From positions 1 to 6,398 of the forward strand of contig DROK01000150.1 in assembly GCA_011321895.1 (NCBI GenBank): 6,398 nucleotides of DNA. The letters run 5' to 3'. This DNA is from Thermodesulfatator atlanticus. GTDB lineage: Bacteria > Desulfobacterota > Thermodesulfobacteria > Thermodesulfobacteriales > Thermodesulfatatoraceae. A model generated the notes under the pieces. That model did not search any database, was not told the DNA's origin, and worked only from the letters and a program-made list of their open reading frames with translations. Positions 1 to 5,517 of the stretch are shown here, one piece after another. The translations under genes and the position numbers were made by a program. Each line of letters starts with the position of its first letter. Positions within the stretch are counted from its first letter, which is position 1.

Positions 1-80
1 AGAGTTATGTTACTATTTTTCTTAGGAGAAATCCAACTTCATATCCTCCATGAATAATTTGGGTTTTCGTTCCCGACGCG

Positions 81-109
81 TTGAATTTTGGGGTGGCCGG
101 TGGTATAAG
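81..109 (+). promoter_or_regulatory. Candidate sigma70-type promoter for rpsA
   Basis: A -35-like TTGAAT (81-86) is followed by a 17-nt spacer and a -10-like TATAAG (104-109). A TG one base upstream of the -10 box (101-102) gives the extended -10 form TGnTATAAG. Spacing is ideal, the -35 box matches 4 of 6 consensus bases and the -10 box 5 of 6. The predicted transcription start near 115-117 would leave a short leader of about 23 nt carrying the rpsA Shine-Dalgarno GGGAGG (125-130). This is motif reading only; it would drive at least rpsA-sppA-fusion. Confidence 0.5.
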
Positions 110-138
110 GTGCAGTCAAATTACGGGAGGTCGAGGCC

Positions 139-1842
139 ATGGAAAATCTTGTCGAAAATCAAAACCAGACGCCGGAAGAAAGCTTTGAAGAGCTTCTGGC
201 CGGCGAAATCAAAACCATTGCCCGGGGAGAAGTCTTTACGGGCAAGGTGCTCCGGGTAGATCCTGAGTACGTCATCATCGATATCGGTTATAAGAGCGAG
301 GGGATCGCCCCGGTTTCAGAATTTACGGGACCAGACGGAGAGGTAAAAGTAAAACCTGGTGACGAAGTGGAAATCATCGTCGAAAACACCAGGACCCCCG
401 ACGGTCTGGTTCAGGTTTCTTATAAAAAACTCCAACGCCGTAAGGCCTGGGAAAGAATCGAAAAGGCCCTGGAGACCAAAGAGCCTCTTGAGGCTTATGT
501 TACTGAGAGGATAAAAGGCGGTTTTGCCGTGGATATCGACGGGGTGCGGGCCTTTTTACCTTTCTCTCAAGCCTTCATAAAACCGCCCAAAAACCCTGAA
601 GAAATCGTGGGCTCCACCCTGAAAGTGGAAGTCATCAGTGCCAACCGCAAGAAAAACAACGTGGTGGTCTCACACCGCACCGTCCTTGAAAAGGAACTTG
701 AAGCCAAGAAGAAGGCCCTGCTGGAAAGCCTGGAAGAAGGACAGGTAGTAGAGGGTAAGGTAAAGAGCATTACCGATTACGGGGTCTTTGTGGACCTGGG
801 AGGAGTTGACGGTCTGCTCCACGTCTCGGACATCACCTGGGGGCGGGTCAAACACCCTTCCAACTATTTCCAGGTTGGAGACACGGTAAAGGTCAAAATC
901 ATCAAATACGACCGGGAAAACCAGAAGATAGCCCTAGGAATCAAACAGCTCACCCCGGATCCCTGGGAAACCGCCAAAGAAAAGTATCCTGAAGGGACAA
1001 GGGTTCAAGGCCGCGTGGTCTCTCTTACCAATTTCGGCGCCTTCGTCGAGCTTGAACCCGGGGTGGAAGGCCTGATTCACATCTCAGAACTTTCTTGGAC
1101 CAAACGGATTAAACACCCCCGGGATGTCCTTGCGGTGGGAGACCAGGTAGAAGTGGTGGTATTGGGAGTAGACGAAGAAAACCGCCGTATCTCCCTTTCC
1201 TTAAAACAGGTAGAACCCAACCCCTGGGACGTACTTACCGAACAATTCTCCGAGGGTATGGTCATTGAGGCCCCGGTCAAAAACGTCACCGATTTTGGCG
1301 TGTTTGTGGCGGTCATGGAAGGGATTGACGGTTTTATCCACGTCTCGGATCTTTCCTGGGGGCGGGTAAAACACCCGGCTGAGCTCTATAAGCCCGGTGA
1401 CACCATCCGGGCGGTAATCCTCAAGATTGACCGCGAGAAGGAAAAGCTGGCCCTGGGCGTCAAACAATTGACCCCGGATCCCTGGGAAAGTGTGCCGGAA
1501 AAATATCCCGTGGGGAGCACGGTTAGCGGAAAGATCTCAAACGTGACCGATTTCGGGATCTTTGTGGAACTGGAACCCGGAGTGGAAGGTCTAATCCACG
1601 TCTCGGAGATCTCCAACAAAAAGATCAAGACCCCGGTGGGCATGTTTGAGCCGGGACAGGAGATAAAGGCCAAAGTGGTGAAGGTTGAACCACAAGCGCG
1701 GCGGATTGGTCTTTCCATCAAAAAGCTCAAAGAAGAGGAAGAAAAGAAGCAATATTCGGAATTTACCAAGGAACAAAAGGGTGGCAGTATTACCCTGGGC
1801 GCAATCTTAAAAGAGACCCTGAACACGGGAAAGGAAAGTTAG
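139..1842 (+). CDS. rpsA: 30S ribosomal protein S1, six S1 domains
   Basis: Ribosomal protein S1 binds mRNA on the 30S subunit and helps recruit and unfold messages, especially those with weak Shine-Dalgarno sites. The 567-residue product is close to the 557 residues of E. coli S1 and shows six OB-fold S1 repeats at about residues 28-97, 114-181, 199-270, 285-357, 371-443 and 457-528. The first two are divergent, as in other S1 proteins that dock on the ribosome with them. Repeats 3-6 carry the typical G-x-FV-x-L...GLxHVS core (for example YGVFVDL at 214-220 and GLLHVSDITW at 225-234) and the KQLTPDPWE linker twice (269-277 and 442-450). A charged tail (530-546) ends in GSITLGAILKETL. The ATG at 139 is chosen because GGGAGG (125-130) lies 8 nt upstream. 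It is the first gene of a close-packed cluster: sppA starts 9 nt after its TAG. Repeats 3-4 and 5-6 share short identical DNA stretches exactly 519 nt apart. Identification is secure. Confidence 0.97.
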   Translation: MENLVENQNQTPEESFEELLAGEIKTIARGEVFTGKVLRVDPEYVIIDIGYKSEGIAPVSEFTGPDGEVKVKPGDEVEIIVENTRTPDGLVQVSYKKLQRRKAWERIEKALETKEPLEAYVTERIKGGFAVDIDGVRAFLPFSQAFIKPPKNPEEIVGSTLKVEVISANRKKNNVVVSHRTVLEKELEAKKKALLESLEEGQVVEGKVKSITDYGVFVDLGGVDGLLHVSDITWGRVKHPSNYFQVGDTVKVKIIKYDRENQKIALGIKQLTPDPWETAKEKYPEGTRVQGRVVSLTNFGAFVELEPGVEGLIHISELSWTKRIKHPRDVLAVGDQVEVVVLGVDEENRRISLSLKQVEPNPWDVLTEQFSEGMVIEAPVKNVTDFGVFVAVMEGIDGFIHVSDLSWGRVKHPAELYKPGDTIRAVILKIDREKEKLALGVKQLTPDPWESVPEKYPVGSTVSGKISNVTDFGIFVELEPGVEGLIHVSEISNKKIKTPVGMFEPGQEIKAKVVKVEPQARRIGLSIKKLKEEEEKKQYSEFTKEQKGGSITLGAILKETLNTGKES

Positions 1843-1851
1843 TAAAAGCCG

Positions 1852-2727
1852 ATGGCTTCCCGTAATTTCTGGCTCACGGGCCTGGCCTTTATAGGTGCGC
1901 TGTTTCTGTTTTTCCTGTTGCTCCTGCTGATAGGTTTCTTTCTCATGCTCAGGGGCCAGCCCGCCCTGTCCACAGGGGCCAAAATAGGGATCGTAGAAAT
2001 CAAAGGCCTCATTACCGAGGCCGACGGGGTTTTGCGCGAGCTTCATCAATTTGCCAAAGACGACTCCGTAAAGGCCATCGTGGTAAGGATTGAGAGTCCC
2101 GGGGGCTCGGTGGGGGCTTCGCAGGAGATTTACCGGGAATTAAAGAGACTGCGGCAGAAAAAGCCGGTAGTGGCCTCCATGGGCTCGGTGGCAGCCTCAG
2201 GGGGGCTTTACGTGGCCCTTGGGGCGGAAAAGATACTGGCTTCTCCCGGGACCCTCACCGGCAGCATCGGGGTCATGATCCAGATACCAAACGTGAGCAA
2301 GCTGCTAGAAAAAATCGGGGTTGAGGCTACGGTTATCAAAAGTGGTCCTTATAAAGACACGGGAAGCATCCTGCGCCCCCTGACCGAAGAAGAAAAGGCC
2401 CTCCTCTACGACACCATTAAAGACGTGTACGAACAGTTTGTGGCCACCATCGCGGAAGCCAGGCACCTTGAGCCGGAAAAGATCAAGAAATTTGCAGACG
2501 GACGGGTCTTTACAGGTAAAAGGGCCAAAGAGCTGGGCCTGATCGATGAGCTTGGCAACCTGGAAGACGCCATAAGGCTTGCGGCCAAATTGGCGGGGCT
2601 TGAAGGGCGGCCGCAGGTGGTTTACCCCCAGAAGGAAAAGTTTTGGCTTAAATGGTTGATGAAGGAAGACTTTTCAGGGGCCTTGGCCGTTCTTTTTGCC
2701 CCCTTTTATCTCCTCAACAACCTTTAA
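1852..2727 (+). CDS. sppA: Signal peptide peptidase SppA, short form (S49 family)
   Basis: Membrane-anchored serine protease of peptidase family S49 that degrades signal peptides left in the membrane after secretion. The 291-residue product has one N-terminal membrane segment (about residues 8-33) after a short basic start, then a single protease domain, so it is the short type like B. subtilis SppA and not the double-domain E. coli type. Visible motifs are ESPGGSV (81-87), GSVAASGGLYVAL (111-123) with nucleophile Ser116, TGSIG (136-140), and SGPYKDTGS (164-172) with general-base Lys168. The Ser-Lys distance of 52 residues equals that of B. subtilis SppA (Ser147/Lys199). The C-terminus (about 274-291) is again hydrophobic and could touch the membrane. 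The ATG lies 9 nt after the rpsA stop; only a distant purine stretch (1828-1837) could act as Shine-Dalgarno, so translation is probably coupled to rpsA. All catalytic residues are present, so it should be active. Confidence 0.94.
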   Translation: MASRNFWLTGLAFIGALFLFFLLLLLIGFFLMLRGQPALSTGAKIGIVEIKGLITEADGVLRELHQFAKDDSVKAIVVRIESPGGSVGASQEIYRELKRLRQKKPVVASMGSVAASGGLYVALGAEKILASPGTLTGSIGVMIQIPNVSKLLEKIGVEATVIKSGPYKDTGSILRPLTEEEKALLYDTIKDVYEQFVATIAEARHLEPEKIKKFADGRVFTGKRAKELGLIDELGNLEDAIRLAAKLAGLEGRPQVVYPQKEKFWLKWLMKEDFSGALAVLFAPFYLLNNL

Positions 2728-2730
2728 AAA

Positions 2731-3948
2731 ATGAACAAAAAAGAACTCATCAATGAATTGTGGCAAAACTTATCTGATTTTCGCAAAAAAGACCTCGAAC
2801 TGATCTTGGACCTCCTTTTTAACCGTCTAGCTCAGGCCCTCAAAGATGGTCAACGCATCGAAATAAGAGGTTTTGGGCGTTTTTTGGTCAAAGAACAGCG
2901 CCCCCGGCGCTTCAAAAACCCGCGCACCGGAGAGGAAAGACAGATTCCCTCCCGACGCCGCATCATCTTTAAACCTGGCAAAGACCTGCTTGAACGACTA
3001 AACGCCTCGGCCCTGGCAAGCGTAGATCTTGGAACGCAAACTTTCCGGGTCCTCTTGGCCAAACCCGCCGAAAACAGTTTCCGCCCCCTCTTGCGCCGGC
3101 GCTACAACGTTCGCCTGGGGGAAGGTCTTAGTCGGTCGGGAGAAATAAGCCCGGAGGCCTTTGAACGGGGCCTAAAGGCCCTTTTGGAAATCAAAGAACT
3201 CTTTACCAGGACCGGGGTCCAGGACGTCCTGGCCGCCGGCACGGCGGTTTTCCGCAAGGCCAAAAACGCCAAGCTGTTTCTGGAAAAGGCCAGAGAAAAA
3301 GCCGGTTTTGAGATAAAAGTCCTGACCCCGGAGGAGGAGGCTGGCTTTACTCTCAAAGGGATAAATTACGGTTTCCCGCTGGATCCCTCCGCACCCATCC
3401 TTATTATTGACGCCGGTGGCGGCAGCACGGAGTACATCCTGGGTCAGGGGGGAGAGGTCCTCACCTGGGGAAGCCTTGACCTGGGGGTGGTTACCGCCAC
3501 GGAAAAATTTCTTCCCCCTGATAGTCCTCCGGACCAGGAGAGCCTTTCTGCTCTCTGGGATGAAATTAAGGAAAAGTTGGCTCCCATCCAGCACCTGCCC
3601 ACCCCCCCAACTACTCTGATAGCCACCGGGGGCACGGCCTCCTGTCTTGCGGCCCTGAAACTGGAACTGGAAAATTATTGTCTTGAAAAATTGCACGGCA
3701 CCGAAATTAAAAAAGCCGAGCTTGAAGAAATCTACGAAAAAATGAGGCGGCTTGCTCCCTACGAACGCCGGGCCCTTAAAGGAATGGAGCCAGGAAGAGA
3801 GGATATTATCCTGGTCGGGACCATGCTCTACCTTGCCCTTCTAGAAATGCTTGGTCTTAAGGCTTTTAAAGTCAGCGAAACGGGTATTCTTGAGGGTTTG
3901 CTCTTGCATCTTATGGAAAGCAGCCCCAATATTTCCGCTAAGATTTGA
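2731..3948 (+). CDS. IhfB-like DNA-binding domain fused to Ppx/GppA phosphatase
   Basis: A single 405-residue frame joins two normally separate proteins. Residues 1-91 are an HU/IHF-family domain closest by eye to IHF beta: RIEIRGFGRF (42-51) nearly matches the IhfB core, and the DNA-contacting arm has NPRTG (63-67) with the intercalating Pro64, then FKPGKDL (80-86). From about residue 95 a complete Ppx/GppA domain follows: first phosphate loop VDLGTQTFR (98-106), GTAVFRKAKN (170-179) with Arg175, the catalytic acidic motif TPEEEA (199-204), second phosphate loop DAGGGSTE (227-234), ATGGTA (298-303) and the C-terminal VSETGILEGLL (381-391). It is the short form without the C-terminal HD-like domain of E. 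coli PPX. Family members release phosphate from polyphosphate or convert pppGpp to ppGpp; which applies here cannot be read from sequence. The linker is about four residues (ASAL). The gene starts 3 nt after sppA with no Shine-Dalgarno, suggesting coupling. It occupies the place of ihfB after rpsA-sppA, and guaB follows 38 nt later. Confidence 0.93.
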   Translation: MNKKELINELWQNLSDFRKKDLELILDLLFNRLAQALKDGQRIEIRGFGRFLVKEQRPRRFKNPRTGEERQIPSRRRIIFKPGKDLLERLNASALASVDLGTQTFRVLLAKPAENSFRPLLRRRYNVRLGEGLSRSGEISPEAFERGLKALLEIKELFTRTGVQDVLAAGTAVFRKAKNAKLFLEKAREKAGFEIKVLTPEEEAGFTLKGINYGFPLDPSAPILIIDAGGGSTEYILGQGGEVLTWGSLDLGVVTATEKFLPPDSPPDQESLSALWDEIKEKLAPIQHLPTPPTTLIATGGTASCLAALKLELENYCLEKLHGTEIKKAELEEIYEKMRRLAPYERRALKGMEPGREDIILVGTMLYLALLEMLGLKAFKVSETGILEGLLLHLMESSPNISAKI

Positions 3949-3971
3949 AATAAAACCAAAATTTTAAAATA

Positions 3972-3983
3972 TAAGGGGTGATC
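3972..3983 (+). promoter_or_regulatory. Strong ribosome binding site that fixes the guaB start
   Basis: TAAGGGGTGATC equals the full complement of the 16S rRNA 3' end (TAAGGAGGTGATC) with one A missing, including seven contiguous matching bases GGTGATC (3977-3983). It lies directly upstream of the ATG at 3987. The alternative in-frame GTG start at 3978 falls inside this site, so it is unlikely to be used. The match suggests guaB is translated independently of the upstream gene. Confidence 0.8.
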
Positions 3984-3986
3984 TCT

Positions 3987-5456
3987 ATGTTAAATCTTCC
4001 TATAGAGGAAGCTTATACTTTTGACGACTTACTTCTTTTGCCCGCCGAATCGGACGTATTACCCAAAGACGTGGATCTCAAGACCAAAATAACCAGGAAA
4101 ATAACCCTGAATATCCCTCTCCTTTCGGCGGCCATGGATACGGTGACGGAGGCCCGCATGGCGATCAGTATGGCCCGGGAGGGGGGCATCGGGATCATTC
4201 ACCGGAATATGTCCATAGAAGAACAATGCCGTGAGGTGGAAAAGGTCAAAAAATCGGAATACGGCATGATCATTGACCCGGTCACCGTAGAGCCCGAGGT
4301 CCCCATCCGCCAGGTGTTGCGTATCATGGAGGAATACCGGATTTCCGGGGTACCGGTGGTAAGTGGGCCGGAGAAAAAGCTCCTGGGCATCGTCACCAAC
4401 CGTGACCTCCGCTTTGAGACCCAGCTTGACCGACCGGTAAAGGAAGTAATGACCACCAAAAACCTGATCACCGCCGGCCCGGGTATCACCCTGGAAGAAG
4501 CCAAAAAAATCCTTCACGAACACCGGATCGAAAAGCTGCTTATCGTAGACGAAAACTTCTGCCTCAAAGGTCTTATCACCATCAAAGACATCGAAAAGTT
4601 ACGCAAATACCCAAACGCCTGTAAAGACGAGCTGGGGCGGTTACGGGTAGGGGCCGCGGTGGGGGTGGGCCCGGAAAGGCTGGCCCACGTAGAGGCCCTC
4701 TTGAAGGTGGGCTGCGACGTTATCGTCATCGATTCGGCCCACGGTCATTCCAAAAACGTCATCGAGGCCATAAAAGACATCAAGGCCCATTTCCCCGACT
4801 GTCAACTCATCGCAGGCAACATCGCTACGGCCGAAGGGGCTGAAGCCCTGATAAAGGCCGGGGCCGACGGTATCAAGGTTGGGGTGGGGCCAGGGTCCAT
4901 CTGTACCACCCGTATCGTAGCCGGGGTGGGGGTGCCCCAACTTTCAGCCATCCATAATAGCGCGGTGGTGGCCAATAGATACGACATCCCGGTGATCGCC
5001 GACGGGGGCATCAAGTTTTCCGGCGACATCACCAAGGCCATCGGCGCCGGGGCCCACGCCGTAATGATAGGCTCCCTCTTTGCCGGTACAGACGAAGCCC
5101 CTGGGGAGATGATCCTCTACGAAGGCCGAACTTATAAAGTTTACCGGGGCATGGGTTCTTTGGGGGCGATGGCCAAGGGGGGTGCGGAAAGATATTTCCA
5201 GAAGGGGACTTCTCCGGCCAAATTTGTCCCGGAAGGGGTGGAAGGACGGGTCCCTTACCGCGGTCCGGTCTCCAATATGATCTTTCAGCTTATCGGCGGT
5301 CTGCGCTCAGGCATGGGCTATTGTGGCTGCCGCAACATCGAAGAGTTGCGCCGCAAGGCCCGTTTCGTACGCATTACCCCGGCGGGCCTCAGAGAAAGCC
5401 ACGTTCACGACGTCATTATTACCAAAGAAGCCCCTAACTACTGGATCGGCCGTTAA
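3987..5456 (+). CDS. guaB: Inosine-5'-monophosphate dehydrogenase (IMPDH)
   Basis: Cytoplasmic enzyme that oxidises IMP to XMP with NAD+, the committed step of guanine nucleotide synthesis. From the ATG at 3987 the protein has 489 residues, almost exactly the 488 of E. coli GuaB. The N-terminus begins the TIM barrel ([17 protein letters not shown] at 10-26; [13 protein letters not shown] at 47-59). Two CBS domains are inserted at about 94-205 ([13 protein letters not shown]...[15 protein letters not shown]...LLIVD), the regulatory Bateman module that binds purine nucleotides in this family. The barrel resumes with [11 protein letters not shown] (246-256), the active-site loop [11 protein letters not shown] (299-309) with catalytic Cys306, [11 protein letters not shown] (337-347), the flap region GMGSLGAM (388-395) and the catalytic Arg421 in EGRVPYRG (419-426). 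No truncation or missing residue is seen. The start at 3987 is preferred over GTG 3978, which would sit within the Shine-Dalgarno. The preceding gene encodes a possible pppGpp-processing enzyme, and GuaB is a known (p)ppGpp-sensitive step in several bacteria. Confidence 0.97.
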   Translation: MLNLPIEEAYTFDDLLLLPAESDVLPKDVDLKTKITRKITLNIPLLSAAMDTVTEARMAISMAREGGIGIIHRNMSIEEQCREVEKVKKSEYGMIIDPVTVEPEVPIRQVLRIMEEYRISGVPVVSGPEKKLLGIVTNRDLRFETQLDRPVKEVMTTKNLITAGPGITLEEAKKILHEHRIEKLLIVDENFCLKGLITIKDIEKLRKYPNACKDELGRLRVGAAVGVGPERLAHVEALLKVGCDVIVIDSAHGHSKNVIEAIKDIKAHFPDCQLIAGNIATAEGAEALIKAGADGIKVGVGPGSICTTRIVAGVGVPQLSAIHNSAVVANRYDIPVIADGGIKFSGDITKAIGAGAHAVMIGSLFAGTDEAPGEMILYEGRTYKVYRGMGSLGAMAKGGAERYFQKGTSPAKFVPEGVEGRVPYRGPVSNMIFQLIGGLRSGMGYCGCRNIEELRRKARFVRITPAGLRESHVHDVIITKEAPNYWIGR

Positions 5457-5463
5457 AGAAAAT

Positions 5464-5516
5464 AAACTTCCCCTTCTAAAGGACCGAATATTTATAAAAA
5501 ACAGAAGGGGAAGTTT
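5464..5516 (+). promoter_or_regulatory. Perfect 14-bp inverted repeat overlapping the pilC ribosome binding site
   Basis: AAACTTCCCCTTCT (5464-5477) is the exact reverse complement of AGAAGGGGAAGTTT (5503-5516), with a 25-nt AT-rich loop. The left arm begins 7 nt after the guaB stop codon and the right arm ends 2 nt before the ATG at 5518. The right arm includes AGAAGGGG (5503-5510), the only plausible Shine-Dalgarno of the next gene, so folding of a read-through transcript would hide it. Because the right arm ends in TTTT (5514-5517) it could also act as a weak intrinsic terminator after guaB, although the U-run is short and interrupted by the start codon. A TATAAA at 5493-5498 lies in the loop. 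The repeat is certain; its function is inferred. Confidence 0.7.
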
Positions 5517-5517
5517 T

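Noticed and set aside
24..49. AGGA / TCCT short inverted repeat before the rpsA promoter
   Set aside because: Only four to five pairing bases across a 16-nt loop, too weak to call a structure or operator.
1..57. Possible C-terminal tail of an upstream gene (two short frames are open to stops ending at 53 and 57)
   Set aside because: At most 18 residues without a recognisable motif; chance open frames of this length are expected.
50..259. Possible 69-residue gene starting at ATG 50 upstream of rpsA
   Set aside because: It overlaps the rpsA start out of frame by 121 nt, has a highly basic composition without any recognisable motif, and its start is upstream of the predicted promoter.
2985..3005. 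Frameshift or assembly error creating the ihfB-ppx fusion
   Set aside because: The frame is open across both complete domains without a break in codon pattern, and no ATG, GTG or TTG start for a separate ppx exists near the seam. An indel cannot be fully excluded without read data, so it is kept as the refuting test of the fusion finding.
3945..3975. guaB-specific promoter (TTGAAA 3945-3950 with TATAAG 3970-3975 or TAAAAT 3965-3970)
   Set aside because: Spacers of 19 or 14 nt are poor, and the TATAAG option overlaps the Shine-Dalgarno, so the resulting mRNA would lack it.
3978..3986. GTG start at 3978 for guaB
   Set aside because: The GTG is part of the Shine-Dalgarno TAAGGGGTGATC; ATG 3987 gives ideal spacing and a 489-residue protein matching the family.
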